The notes: generated from the letters alone by a model not told the origin. Positions 1 to 8,956 are shown, counted from the first letter of the stretch. The stretch: 64,000 nucleotides of DNA from Arthrobacter sp. NicSoilC5 (GCF_019977395.1 NZ_AP024660.1:3038001-3102000); one strand, 5' to 3'. A program made the numbers and translations.

Positions 1-710
1 GCGGCCACGATGTCCACATGGCCGCGGGTGCCGAACTCGTCATAGTCCCGGGTGAGCCCGCGGGGAAGCCAGATGGTCTTGGTGGTGCCCAGGGCTGCAT
101 GGATTTCCGCCTCGACGGACTCTTTGGTGGCGCCGGGGTTTCGGCCGGGATCGAGCTGCACCGTTTCGGTCAGCAGCACCGTGCCTTCACCGTCCACATG
201 GAATCCGCCGCCTTCGTTCACCAGGGAGCTTCGCCTGACTGGCACATTGGTGCCGGCTGCCACGCTCCGGGCTACGTCCTGGTCCTTGGCCCAGGCAGCC
301 CAGTCCTGTGCGCCCCAGCCATTGAAGATCCAGTCAACTGCGGCGAGTGAACCGTCCGCCGCATGAACGAACGTGGGGCCGCTGTCCCGCAGCCAGGCGT
401 CGTCCAGCGGAACGGCCAGAACGTCGATGCCCTGGCCGAGCCATTCCCGCGCGGCGGTGGCATCGCGCGGATCGGCGACGACCGTAACGGGCTCGTACCG
501 TGCGATGGTCCGGGCCACCTTGGTCCAGGCGGCCCGCGCACGGTCCAGGGTGGAGCTTCCCACCGGCCCGAAGGTCTCGTTTGGCGGCGGAAAGGCCATC
601 CAGGTCCGCTGGTGGGCGTCCCACTCGGCGGGCATGCGGGACGCGGTACTGACGGCCGCGTGGCCAGGGGCGGCGCTGCCACCGACTGCTGTCGAATAAA
701 TGAATGCCAT
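1..710 (-). CDS. aguA: agmatine deiminase, partial (C-terminus outside window)
   Basis: The 236 visible residues run off the left edge. They carry the agmatine deiminase (PF04371) hallmarks: MPAEWDAHQRTWMAFP at residues 26-41, DDAWLRDSGPTF at 103-114, WIFNGWG at 127-133, NEGGGFHVDGEGT at 165-177, and DYDEFGTRGHVD at 222-233. The family hydrolyses agmatine to N-carbamoylputrescine and ammonia in the cytoplasm, on the route to putrescine. Members are about 350-370 residues, so roughly the last third, with the catalytic Cys, is missing here. I chose the ATG at 710 because a promoter ends six bases upstream of it; a shorter start at Met26 (position 635) would begin directly at the conserved block. 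No Shine-Dalgarno is visible, consistent with a leaderless transcript. Confidence 0.9.
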   Translation of the reverse strand, partial: MAFIYSTAVGGSAAPGHAAVSTASRMPAEWDAHQRTWMAFPPPNETFGPVGSSTLDRARAAWTKVARTIARYEPVTVVADPRDATAAREWLGQGIDVLAVPLDDAWLRDSGPTFVHAADGSLAAVDWIFNGWGAQDWAAWAKDQDVARSVAAGTNVPVRRSSLVNEGGGFHVDGEGTVLLTETVQLDPGRNPGATKESVEAEIHAALGTTKTIWLPRGLTRDYDEFGTRGHVDIVA

Positions 711-719
711 TCATTTATT
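695..719. promoter_or_regulatory. perfect 12-bp-arm palindromic operator
   Basis: The arms AATAAATGAATG (695-706) and CATTCATTTATT (708-719) are exact reverse complements around a single C at 707. The palindrome overlaps the -10 element, the predicted transcription start and the start codon of the agmatine deiminase gene. Its length and symmetry resemble TetR-family operators, but no TetR gene lies in this window, so the regulator is unidentified. Bound protein would block initiation directly. Confidence 0.7.
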
Positions 720-745
720 ATGGGGACGGCGCCGTGCGCACGCAA
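717..745 (-). promoter_or_regulatory. leaderless promoter of the agmatine deiminase gene
   Basis: On the minus strand, TTGCGT (745-740) is followed after exactly 17 bases by CATAAT (722-717). Six further bases lead to the ATG at 710, so the expected transcription start coincides with the start codon. Leaderless mRNAs are common in Actinobacteria. Confidence 0.6.
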
Positions 746-752
746 GGGTTTT

Positions 753-1469
753 TCAAACCTGGCGCGTAGTGGTCCGGTCGACGGCCGCCAGGATGGCGCG
801 TGCCAGTTGCTCCGGTTTGGTGAACTGCGGCCAGTGCCCGGTGGGCAGGTCGATGTACTCGACATCCCGGACCTTGGCCAGTTCCGCGACGAACGGATGC
901 CCCGCTGCGATCCATTCCCGGATCATGGCGGACGGGAACTCGCAGGCGATCACGGTGGCGGGGACTTCGTAGCGGCGCTCGTCATGCAGCTGCTGCTTGC
1001 CGTACGCCACGCCCCGGGGCTCCGGAACGGCACGGTCACGGAAGGCCTGGCGAAGCCCCTCATCGAGATCCACCAGGTCGGCATCGTCAAAGTCCTCCCA
1101 GGGAGGCAGGGGGACGTCATCCCCAACGGCCGGCAGTTCGTCATTGATGACACCGCCTTCACCGAGCGGTCCGCTGTCCACGTACACGGCACGCGCCACC
1201 TTGTCCGGCCGCGCATCCACCGCGCCGTGGATGATGGCACCGCCACCGGAATGGCCCACCAGGACCACCTTGCCGGGGAGGCCGTCCAGGAACTCCACCA
1301 CCGTGTCGATGTGGTCCTGCAGATTGATGCCCGATCTGGCGGCGTCCACGGATTCCTTCCCCGGGAGGGTGAGGGGGTGGGTCCGGTGCCCTGCTGCCTC
1401 CAGGGCAGGGGTCACCTCCTCCCAGGATGAGGCGTCCAACCAGAAACCGGGAACCAGGATGATGTCCAT
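753..1469 (-). CDS. alpha/beta hydrolase
   Basis: This 238-residue cytoplasmic protein has an alpha/beta hydrolase fold. The oxyanion region is LVPGFWLDASSW at 5-16, the nucleophile elbow VGHSGGG places Ser at residue 74, and the catalytic His is probably His212 in PTGHWPQF. It resembles the small EstA/pyrethroid-hydrolase-like group (PF12697), whose substrates are diverse. It lies directly upstream of the agmatine deiminase gene on the same strand, but that gene has its own promoter, so a functional link is not implied. The substrate cannot be told from sequence. Confidence 0.85.
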   Translation of the reverse strand: MDIILVPGFWLDASSWEEVTPALEAAGHRTHPLTLPGKESVDAARSGINLQDHIDTVVEFLDGLPGKVVLVGHSGGGAIIHGAVDARPDKVARAVYVDSGPLGEGGVINDELPAVGDDVPLPPWEDFDDADLVDLDEGLRQAFRDRAVPEPRGVAYGKQQLHDERRYEVPATVIACEFPSAMIREWIAAGHPFVAELAKVRDVEYIDLPTGHWPQFTKPEQLARAILAAVDRTTTRQV

Positions 1470-1509
1470 GACCGAACCCTACTCCCCGCCCCCACGCCGG
1501 AATACGGTC

Positions 1510-2670
1510 CTACCGCTTCGGCTTGCGGTCCTTCCCCGCGGTCCGGCCTTGGCGTTCCGTGGCCTCGCGTTCCGCCCAGCGCTGCGATTTTCCGGCGGAC
1601 ACCACCTTCTGGTGCCACTCCCGGTGGTAGGCGCGCTGGGCGGCGACGTCGGAGCGGCGGGCCAGCGCGGCCAGTTCGCGCTGCATCTTCAGGTACGAGT
1701 TCCAGCGCCGTTCCTCCAGGACGCCGCCATCAATCGCTTCCCGCACCGCGCAGCCGGGCTCACCGCCGTGGGCGCAGTCCGCGAAGCGGCAGCCGGCGGC
1801 CAGTTCCTCCACGTCGCCGAACATCCCGCCCAGGCCTTCGCCGGCGTCGAACAGCCCGAAACCCCGTACACCGGGCGTGTCCATCAGCACCGTGCCGTTG
1901 GACAGGGGTACCAGCTCGCGGGCGGTGGTGGTGTGCTTGCCCTTGAAATCCCCGGACCGCACCTCCCCGGTCTGCTGGACCTCGCGGCCCACCAGCGCAT
2001 TGATCAAGGTGGATTTTCCCGCGCCGGACGGACCCAGGAGCACGATGGTGCCGCCGGGCTGGATGCGGGACATCAGTTCGTCAACCCCGTCGCCGTTTTC
2101 GGCGGATGTGGTGACCACTTCCACGCCCGCTGCCTGCAGGATGACTTTCCCGACGACGTCGTCCGCCACATCAGCCAGGTCCGCCTTGGTGATGATCACC
2201 AGCGGGGTGGCACCGGAGTCCCACGCGGCAACGAGGGTGCGTTCCAGCCGGTTGTGCGTGAGCGGCCGGTCAACGGGCACCACCACCCCCACGGTGTCCA
2301 TGTTCGCGGCCAGGACCTGTTCCTCGGAGGAATCCTCGAACGCGCGTTTGCGGCTGAGCTCCGAGCGGCGGGGAAGGACTGCCAGGATCTGGCGGTTACC
2401 GGCCCGGTTGGGGCCGATCCAGACCCAGTCGCCGGTGACGGCGGGCTCCCCGGACAGCGGATACGGCAGGTGGAGCAGTCCGTCCCCGGCGGCGACCAGC
2501 AGCAGGGTGCGGTCCACGCGGACCACCCGTCCGCGTTCCGTGGCGCCGGGGCAGGGGTTCTGGTGGAAGTGGCGGGCGACGGCGGGGGTGTAGCCGTAAG
2601 CGCCGGGGCCGCCGGTTGGTTGGTTGGTACTTGGGGTGTTGTCCAGGGGGTTGCCTGAAGAATTGTGCAC
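1510..2670 (-). CDS. rsgA: ribosome small-subunit-dependent GTPase A
   Basis: RsgA (YjeQ/EngC) is a late 30S assembly GTPase. The protein has an OB-fold N-terminus, then a circularly permuted GTPase domain with TKAD (161-164), P-loop GPSGAGKST (213-221) and DTPGVRGFG (264-272). A zinc-knuckle domain follows with Cys294, Cys299, His301 and Cys307. I chose the GTG at 2670 because AAGGAAACC sits just upstream; the reading frame stays open to 2835, but that extension is composed like non-coding DNA and overlaps a separate short ORF. The protein is then 386 residues, slightly long for the family, with a disordered N-terminal tail of about 30 residues and a basic C-terminal tail. Confidence 0.93.
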   Translation of the reverse strand: MHNSSGNPLDNTPSTNQPTGGPGAYGYTPAVARHFHQNPCPGATERGRVVRVDRTLLLVAAGDGLLHLPYPLSGEPAVTGDWVWIGPNRAGNRQILAVLPRRSELSRKRAFEDSSEEQVLAANMDTVGVVVPVDRPLTHNRLERTLVAAWDSGATPLVIITKADLADVADDVVGKVILQAAGVEVVTTSAENGDGVDELMSRIQPGGTIVLLGPSGAGKSTLINALVGREVQQTGEVRSGDFKGKHTTTARELVPLSNGTVLMDTPGVRGFGLFDAGEGLGGMFGDVEELAAGCRFADCAHGGEPGCAVREAIDGGVLEERRWNSYLKMQRELAALARRSDVAAQRAYHREWHQKVVSAGKSQRWAEREATERQGRTAGKDRKPKR

Positions 2671-2729
2671 TGTGGTTTCCTTGCGGGGTCCCCGGTGCAA
2701 CAGCGCTGCTGCGGACAGCTGCCGACAGG

Positions 2730-2804
2730 TCAGGCGGGTGCAGCCGGGAGGATGGATGATGGGGTGGGTGCGGAGCGCTCTGGGCGCGCGGCAACTGCAG
2801 TCAT
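2730..2804 (-). CDS. candidate 24-residue leader peptide upstream of rsgA
   Basis: A 25-codon ORF (ATG 2804, TGA 2730) is preceded by a strong Shine-Dalgarno GGAGGTG six bases before its start codon, a better ribosome site than that of rsgA. The peptide starts MTAVAARPERSAPTP and contains no Cys, Trp, or runs of a single regulatory amino acid. It ends 59 bases before the rsgA GTG. The position suggests translational control or attenuation of rsgA, but no stem-loop switch was worked out. It could also be a chance ORF. Confidence 0.4.
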   Translation of the reverse strand: MTAVAARPERSAPTPSSILPAAPA

Positions 2805-2919
2805 CAAAACCACCTCCATTCCCTCGCGGGTTCACCGTCTTCCTGCCGGGGACGGCAGGGTGCGAACGGTCCCACTCTAGCGCCCGTCGCCGTCGGGGGC
2901 CATGGTTGAATGCTGCCTG

Positions 2920-3459
2920 CTAAGGGCGACCAGCGTAGTGCCCTCGCTCCCGGTAGCGCATCACCGCCTCGGCGTTGCCGCACCGCGCCGAGCAATAGGC
3001 GCGCCGTCCGCCGCGGCTGGTGTCGGCAAAAACCTTCGGGCAGCCGTCCCTGGCACAGGTACCCAGCCGTCCACCCGCAGCCTCCGTGATGAAGATGGCC
3101 AGGCCGCCGGCCGTGAGGGCACGCACGCGTTCCACCAGGCTGTCGCTGGTTTCAGCAAAGTGAAGGTGCGGGCCCAGTCCGTCGTGGACCGTCAGGAAGA
3201 CCCGCTTGACCCCCTGTTCAAGCAGTGCGTTCACCGTGGCGCAGCGGTCCTTCTCGCTGTCCGACTCAAAGACAGCGCGCAGGCGTGTTGTCCAGTCCCG
3301 CAGGAGCGCTTCCTCGAACGCGCCCACCTGCGGATTGTGGAAAAGGTGGGCCGCCAAAAGGTCTGCCAGCGCACCTTCGTCCCAGGCTCCGCCGCCCAGC
3401 ATGTTGACGAGTTCCTCCGCGACCCGGACGCCGGACATGTTGTCATGGTTGAACTGCAT
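2920..3459 (-). CDS. CGNR zinc-finger / ABATE domain protein
   Basis: The 179-residue protein has a helical N-terminal ABATE region and a C-terminal CGNR zinc finger. The visible metal ligands are C-x4-C in TCARDGCPKVF, followed by YCSARCGNAEAVMRYR. This family is thought to bind DNA and act as a transcription regulator, often next to the transporter or enzyme it controls. I chose the ATG at 3459 (MQFNHDNM) because the conserved domain begins there; the longer frame to 3645 runs over the neighbouring intergenic region. It is divergent from the frameshifted MFS gene, 88 bases away, which is its most likely target. Confidence 0.8.
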   Translation of the reverse strand: MQFNHDNMSGVRVAEELVNMLGGGAWDEGALADLLAAHLFHNPQVGAFEEALLRDWTTRLRAVFESDSEKDRCATVNALLEQGVKRVFLTVHDGLGPHLHFAETSDSLVERVRALTAGGLAIFITEAAGGRLGTCARDGCPKVFADTSRGGRRAYCSARCGNAEAVMRYRERGHYAGRP

Positions 3460-3547
3460 AAACCCATGACACCACACTGGGCATGACGGCGGGCTGCCCC
3501 AGGGGGTCCTGCCACACCCCACGTTTTCCTGACCAGGAGCCACACCT

Positions 3548-4812
3548 TTGACCGCCACCGCCGAAACCGCCCGCTCCCTGCAGTCCCGGATGCGCAGGAC
3601 GCTGGTGTCCGCCCAGATCTTTTCCGGGCTGGGCAATGGCTCCACGCTCGCCTTGGGTTCGATCCTGGCCGTGGATTTGTCAGGCCCGAGGCCTGGGCAG
3701 GCTCAGTCAACACGTCCCTGACGCTGGGGACGGCAGTGACCGCCATTCCGCTGGCGCAACTGGCGCTCTCCCGCGGCCGCCGTTTTGCCCTTGCTTCAGG
3801 GCTTGCCGCTGCGATTGCCGGTACCGCCCTGATGGTGGGTGCCGTGATCACGGGGCTCTTCGTCCTGCTGCTCGGGGGTGCCTTCCTGGTGGGCGTGGCT
3901 TCGGCAGTGAACCTCCAGGCCCGCTTTGCGGTGACGGACCTGGCCGAACCCGCGCACCGCGGGCGGGACCTTTCGCTGGTGGTGTGGGCCATCACCATCG
4001 GGGCAGTAGCCGGCCCCAACATGGTGGGTCCCGGCGCGCTGGTGGCCGGCTGGCTGGGGATTCCTGCCGCAGCAGGGCCGTTCCTCATCTCGGCAGCCGG
4101 CATGGTCATCGGTGCTTCGATTGTGTGGGGCTTCCTCCGGCCCGACCCGCTGCTGACCCGCCGCACCATGGATGGTCCTGATTCCGGTGACGGTGTCCGG
4201 CGCCGGGGCGCCCTGCAGGCCGGATGGCAGATTGTACGGGAGAACCGCACCACCCGCGGGGCAGTGGTGGCGGTGGTGGCTGCCCATGCGGTGATGGTGG
4301 CGGTGATGTCGATGACTCCGCTGCACATGCAGCACCAGGCAGGCGAGGCCGCGGGCCACCCGGACACCATTGCGCTGATCGGGCTGACCATCTCCCTGCA
4401 CATTGCCGGAATGTACGCCCTGTCACCGCTGGTGGGGTGGCTCACGGACAGGATGGGCCCCGCGCGGATGGTGTTGGCGGGCCTGGCAACCCTTATGGCT
4501 GCGGTGGCGGTGACGGGATTGGCGCCGGAATATCCGGCGGCCGTGACTACCGGGCTGGTCCTGCTGGGTTTGGGCTGGTCCGCCACCACCGTGGCCGGAT
4601 CCACGCTGCTCGTCGCTGCTTTGGCACCCTCCCAGCGGATCCCCGCCCAGGGTTTTTCGGATGCCGCCATGTCCCTCGCGGCAGCGCTGGGCAGCGCGGC
4701 CGCAGGGCCGGTCATGGGCATGACCGGGTACTCGGGAATCAGCGCCGCCGCCGCGGTCCTGGTGGCCGCGGCGGCGGTAGCCCTGCTGCGGCTTCCGGAA
4801 CTGGGCCGCTGA
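3548..4812 (+). pseudogene. MFS transporter interrupted by a one-base frameshift
   Basis: Two frames together make one major-facilitator protein of about 421 residues. The first, from a TTG at 3548 with AGGAG upstream, encodes the first helix (SAQIFSGLGNGSTLALGSIL) and stops at 3721. The second carries the rest, from about SVNTSLTLGTAVTAIPLAQL through to 4812. The break lies near 3683-3688, after TTGTCAGGC; adding one base there restores continuous homologous-looking sequence (about VDLSGxEAWAGSVNTSL). So the gene has lost one base, or the assembly has. No slippery site suggests programmed frameshifting. It is divergent from the CGNR regulator. The transported substrate is unknown; such 12-helix proteins are often drug or metabolite exporters. 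Confidence 0.75.
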
Positions 4813-4866
4813 GCGAGGGAAACCCGATCCCTGGATCCGCCCCCATCACCACCGCATCAATACCGG

Positions 4867-5907
4867 TTATGCGCTGGTGGCGTCCTGCACCTCGCCCACC
4901 AATTCCTCGATGATGTCCTCCAGGAAGAGCATCCCGGTGGTCCTGCCGTCGGCGTCGAACACCCTTGCCACGTGGGCGCCCGTCCGCCGCATCGCTGCCA
5001 AAGCATCCTCGAGGTCCGCCCCGGCAAACGCCGAGGCAAGGCGGCGCACCCTCTTGGCCGGTACTGGGCGGTGGAATTTCTCCGCCGAGGTGAGGTCCAT
5101 GACGTCCTTGAGGTGCAGGTAGCCATCCGGCTCGCCGGCCGCGTTAACCAGGATGTACCGCGAGTAGCCGTGTCCTGCCACGGCCTGCTGGATGTCCGCC
5201 GGCGTGGCGGAGTCGTGCAGCAGCACCATCTCCGCCATGGGCACCTGCACGTCGGCCACCGTCTTGGCCGTGAACTCGAAGGCGTTGGTCAGGGCGCCGG
5301 TGGTGTCCTTCAGCATGCCGTCCCGGGTGGACTGCTCCACGATGGTGGCCACCTCATCCAGGGTGTACGCGCTGGTGGCCTCGTCCTTGGGCTCAACCCG
5401 GAAGAGCCGGAGGACGGAATTGGCAATCCCGTTCAGCGTCCAGATCACCGGCTTGAACACCTTGGCCACGAACACCAGCGGCGGGGCGAGCAGGAGGGCT
5501 GCCCGGGTAGGCACCGAGAAGGAGATGTTCTTGGGCACCATCTCGCCCACCACCACGTGCAGGAACGTCACCAGCAGCAGCGCCACCACGAACGCGATGA
5601 TGCTTATTGCCTCGTAGGACAATGCGGTCAGGCCCAGCGGGATTTCCAGCAGGTGGTGGATGGCGGGTTCGGACACGTTCAGGATGACCAGGGAGCAGAC
5701 GGTGATGCCCAGTTGGCTGGTGGCCAGCATGAGGGTGGCGTGTTCCATGGCCCAGAGGGTGGTTTTCGCAGCCTTGCTCCCGGCTTCGGCGCGGGGTTCG
5801 ATCTGGGAGCGGCGGGCCGAAATGACGGCGAACTCGGCACCCACGAAGAAGCCGTTGACCAAAAGGAGAACCACCAGCCAGATGATGCCGGGAAGATACT
5901 CACTCAT
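4867..5907 (-). CDS. CNNM/CBS-domain membrane protein (HlyC/CorC family), short form
   Basis: The protein has 346 residues. A CNNM (DUF21) membrane domain spans about 1-190, with helices beginning IIWLVVLLLVNGFF and the conserved GEMVPKNI motif. A tandem CBS pair follows from about 205 to 335. It ends right after the second CBS domain and lacks the C-terminal CorC_HlyC domain that its upstream neighbour has. Family members are implicated in Mg2+/Co2+ efflux or homeostasis. The start codon lies inside the upstream paralogue's last codons, an eight-base overlap, so the two are co-translated and may form a heteromer. Confidence 0.9.
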   Translation of the reverse strand: MSEYLPGIIWLVVLLLVNGFFVGAEFAVISARRSQIEPRAEAGSKAAKTTLWAMEHATLMLATSQLGITVCSLVILNVSEPAIHHLLEIPLGLTALSYEAISIIAFVVALLLVTFLHVVVGEMVPKNISFSVPTRAALLLAPPLVFVAKVFKPVIWTLNGIANSVLRLFRVEPKDEATSAYTLDEVATIVEQSTRDGMLKDTTGALTNAFEFTAKTVADVQVPMAEMVLLHDSATPADIQQAVAGHGYSRYILVNAAGEPDGYLHLKDVMDLTSAEKFHRPVPAKRVRRLASAFAGADLEDALAAMRRTGAHVARVFDADGRTTGMLFLEDIIEELVGEVQDATSA

Positions 5908-7261
5908 GGGTCAGCTCCTGGGTCAGGTTGTCGATGATCCGGTCGTGCGGGCTGCGCGGCGGTTCACCGGACGCGGCAGGGGTGAAACGCAGCCGTTCCA
6001 CGTGCATGCCCGCCACGCGCTCCACGCGGAGGGTGCCGCCGTCGACCGCCACCTCGTCACCCAGCTCGGGAAGCCGGTCCAGCCGGTCCGTGACGTACCC
6101 GGCCACGGTGTCGTACTCGTCCCCGTCGGGGACCTCGATGCCGGTGCGGTCCAGCAGCTCGTCCGGCCGCAGTGCGGCGTCGAACGTGACGGAACGGCCC
6201 ACGCGGACCACCCCGGCCCGCGCCCGGTCGTGCTCGTCCTCCAGCTCTCCCACGATCTCCTCCACCAGGTCCTCCAACGTGACGATCCCGGCCGTGCCGC
6301 CGTGCTCGTCGGAGACGATGGCCACTTGGAGACCCTGGCGCCGAAGCAGGCCCAGGAGCGTGTCAACGCCCATGGATTCCGGAACCCGCAGCGGCTCGAT
6401 CATGAGCTCCGCCGCGGTGGTGTCCGCACGCCGGCCAAGGGGCACGGCGAAGGCCTGCTTGACGTGCAGGAGGCCCAGGACATCATCCTTGTCACGTCCG
6501 GTGACCGGGAAGCGGGAGTAACCGGTGGAGGTGGCAAGGGCGACGATGTCCTCCGCGGTGTCCGCCGCGCCCACCGCCGCCATCCGGACGCGCGGGGTCA
6601 TCACGTCCGCCGCGCTGTACTCGGAGAAGCGGAGGGTGCGGTGCAGCAGGGTGGCGTGGTCCAGGTCCAGGACGCCCTCGACGGCGGACCGGCGCACCAG
6701 GGAGCTCAGCTCCTCCGCGCTCCGGGCACCCGAGAGTTCCTCCTTGGGCTCGATGCCGAAGCCGCGGATGATGCTGTTGGCCGTGTTGTTGAACAGCAGG
6801 ATTACCGGCTTGAACACGGCGGTGAAGAGGGCCTGGAACGGCACCACCACCTTGGCGGTGGCCAGCGGCAGGGCCAGGGCGAAGTTCTTGGGGACAAGCT
6901 CGCCCACCACCATCGAGAAGACCGTGGCCAGGAAGATACCGGCAACAGACCCGACGGCCGGCACCAAGGCTTCGGCCAGCCCCGCAGACTGCAGCGGGCC
7001 GCTGAGCATCCGGCTGATGGCGGGCTCAAAGGTGTAGCCCGTCAGCAGGGTGGTCAGCGTGATGCCCAGCTGCGCGCCGGAAAGGTGCGTGGAGGTGATG
7101 CGAAGGGCCTTGATGGTGGGCCCAAGCCGCTTTTCGCCGCGGGCCTGGCGGGCTTCCAGGTCATGCCGGTCCAGGTTCACCAGCGCGAACTCCGAGGCGA
7201 CGAAGAAGCCGGTGCCGACGGTCAGGACCAGGCCGATGCCCAGCATGATCCATTCAAACAT
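5900..7261 (-). CDS. CNNM/CBS/CorC_HlyC membrane protein, full-length form
   Basis: The 453-residue protein has the complete architecture. A CNNM membrane domain covers about 1-200 (GELVPKNFALALPLA), a CBS pair about 215-345 (including HGGTAGIVTLEDLVEEIVGE), and a CorC_HlyC domain about 355-440 (DEYDTVAGYVTDRLDRLPE). The family is linked to divalent-cation export. It is the first gene of a two-gene unit with the shorter paralogue downstream. AGGAGAGGGG lies upstream of the ATG. Confidence 0.92.
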   Translation of the reverse strand: MFEWIMLGIGLVLTVGTGFFVASEFALVNLDRHDLEARQARGEKRLGPTIKALRITSTHLSGAQLGITLTTLLTGYTFEPAISRMLSGPLQSAGLAEALVPAVGSVAGIFLATVFSMVVGELVPKNFALALPLATAKVVVPFQALFTAVFKPVILLFNNTANSIIRGFGIEPKEELSGARSAEELSSLVRRSAVEGVLDLDHATLLHRTLRFSEYSAADVMTPRVRMAAVGAADTAEDIVALATSTGYSRFPVTGRDKDDVLGLLHVKQAFAVPLGRRADTTAAELMIEPLRVPESMGVDTLLGLLRRQGLQVAIVSDEHGGTAGIVTLEDLVEEIVGELEDEHDRARAGVVRVGRSVTFDAALRPDELLDRTGIEVPDGDEYDTVAGYVTDRLDRLPELGDEVAVDGGTLRVERVAGMHVERLRFTPAASGEPPRSPHDRIIDNLTQELTHE

Positions 7262-7385
7262 TGGGGCGCCCCTCTCCTGGTGTGGCCGGTGATCCGGTCA
7301 GGTGGCAGAGGGGCCAGGGCATGTGTGAAGGAGGGTCGTCCATAACCCTTTCAACTCAGCCGGGGACGCGAAGGTTCCCGGCGCC

Positions 7386-7622
7386 CTACCGCCGCAGTTC
7401 CAGCGCACGCTTCCGGCGGGCGCTGATGGAGGAGACATAGCCGCAGTTGGTGCAGGTGATCCGGTATTTCCGGGACACGGTAAGAACCGGGATGAAGAAC
7501 AGGGTGAACCTGGTGGCCTGCTCCTCAAGGAGGTGGTGGATGAAGGCGCCGCAGTGCGGGCAGGTAGCGGTCCGTCCCGGCAGGGCCTTGTGCACGGTCT
7601 TGAACCCAAAGAGAAGAAGCAT
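7386..7622 (-). CDS. small zinc-ribbon protein
   Basis: This 78-residue protein is a classic zinc ribbon with CPHC (21-24) and CTNC (57-60) separated by a hydrophobic stretch LFFIPVLTVSRKYRI. The N-terminus MLLLFGFKTVHK is typical of actinobacterial zinc-ribbon domain proteins whose function is not established. The start is set by the ATG at 7622, with GAAAGG five bases upstream. The longer frame to 8102 overlaps the divergent cyclase gene and is not credible. Confidence 0.75.
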   Translation of the reverse strand: MLLLFGFKTVHKALPGRTATCPHCGAFIHHLLEEQATRFTLFFIPVLTVSRKYRITCTNCGYVSSISARRKRALELRR

Positions 7623-7730
7623 GGCGGCCTTTCGTGGTCCGGTTGCTAACCACCACCCTAGGCGGGTTTCGAAGGTGTCCGTCAGGGGTACGGGAGCTTC
7701 TGCAGTGTCTGTGTTAAATGCAATACTTGC

Positions 7731-8921
7731 GTGAGCAGCAATCGCCGCATTTGGGGGGACGTCTGGCACATGGTTCTGGATACGGCAACCCTGCGCATCG
7801 CTTTTGGCCTGATGGCCCTGGTGCTGGTGGTTCTGTTCTACTTTTCCGCCTACCGGGTGACGCGATCGCCGTACAGCGCCTGGTGGTGCGGCGCCCTGCT
7901 GTTCTTCCTGTCGGGATCGGCCTGTTTCCTCCTCGATGGCACGCCCCACCAGTGGTGGGCCAACCCGGCCGGGAACACCCTGCTGGTCCACGGCGGCGTC
8001 GCGGTGTGGGCAGGGGCGCGTTCGCTGCGGACCGTGCGGCCGCCCAAGTGGGCCTTCACGGGCATTCCGCTGGCCACGCTCGTTGCCTCCCTGCTCGACC
8101 ATCCCGCCACCAACACCTGGTCCGGCGGTCCCGTGTTCCTCGCCGCGATGAGCTTGACTGTTGGGCTTGCGTCCCGTGAACTGTGGCGCCTTGAGCCGGG
8201 TTATTCGCGGGTCCGCATCCCCATGGCGGTGGCTGCGGGCGGACTTTCCGTTTTTTACTTCTTCCGCTGGCTGGCGTTCCTCGTGGAGGGCCCGGATGGC
8301 CCGGTGTTCGTTAATGTCTTTGGCTCGGCCATCACCACGCTGGTCACCATGGTGTTGCTGGTGGTGGTTTCCTTCAGCATGGCGGCGTTGAGCAGTGAAC
8401 AGCAGACGCGTGCCCTGCGCGTGGTCGCCACCCGGGACGACCTCACGGGGCTATTGAACCGCAAGGCCTTCATGGACCTTGCTGCGGAACAGCTTGCCGA
8501 CCGCAGCATCACGGGCGGCTCGGGAGCCTTGATCCTTGCCGACCTGGACCACTTCAAAGCGGTCAACGACACCTACGGCCATGCCGCCGGGGACCTGGCG
8601 CTTCAGGCCTTCGCCGACGCCTGCGTGGCAACTGTCCGATCCACCGACCTGATCGGGCGCTATGGCGGGGAAGAGTTCGTCATCCTGGTTCCGGGGGCAA
8701 GCGCGGAACGGGCAGAGACGATCGCGGAGGAAATCAGCAGGCGCCTGGCCGGCGCCAAAGCACCGGATGGCATGGAGATGCCCACCGCGAGTTACGGGAT
8801 TGCCACGTACGACGCCGGAACTTTCGATGCCGATGACCTGGTCGCCTCGGCGGACGCGGCTCTGTACAGGGCCAAGTCCCTGGGCAGGAACCGCGCCGCC
8901 CGCAGCGATCGGCTGCACTAG
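7731..8921 (+). CDS. membrane-anchored diguanylate cyclase (GGDEF)
   Basis: About six membrane helices occupy residues 10-215. A GGDEF domain follows at about 225-390. The active-site motif is GGEEF, preceded five residues upstream by RSTD, an RxxD product-inhibition I-site, so an active and feedback-controlled c-di-GMP synthase is expected. DDLTGLLNRKAF marks the domain start and DLDHFKAVND the metal-binding Asp. No EAL domain is present. The GTG start at 7731 has no clear Shine-Dalgarno; ATG at 7770 is an alternative. What the membrane part senses is not evident. Confidence 0.9.
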   Translation: MSSNRRIWGDVWHMVLDTATLRIAFGLMALVLVVLFYFSAYRVTRSPYSAWWCGALLFFLSGSACFLLDGTPHQWWANPAGNTLLVHGGVAVWAGARSLRTVRPPKWAFTGIPLATLVASLLDHPATNTWSGGPVFLAAMSLTVGLASRELWRLEPGYSRVRIPMAVAAGGLSVFYFFRWLAFLVEGPDGPVFVNVFGSAITTLVTMVLLVVVSFSMAALSSEQQTRALRVVATRDDLTGLLNRKAFMDLAAEQLADRSITGGSGALILADLDHFKAVNDTYGHAAGDLALQAFADACVATVRSTDLIGRYGGEEFVILVPGASAERAETIAEEISRRLAGAKAPDGMEMPTASYGIATYDAGTFDADDLVASADAALYRAKSLGRNRAARSDRLH

Positions 8922-8956
8922 CCCCCTGCTTCTGCGGCGCGGTTCCGGACACCGGC

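Noticed and set aside
997..2658. A 553-codon open frame on the plus strand
   Set aside because: It is antisense to the alpha/beta hydrolase and rsgA and has no recognisable domain.
3676..3692. Programmed ribosomal frameshift in the MFS gene
   Set aside because: No slippery heptamer or downstream pseudoknot is evident, and MFS transporters are not known to use one; a base loss or sequencing error is simpler.
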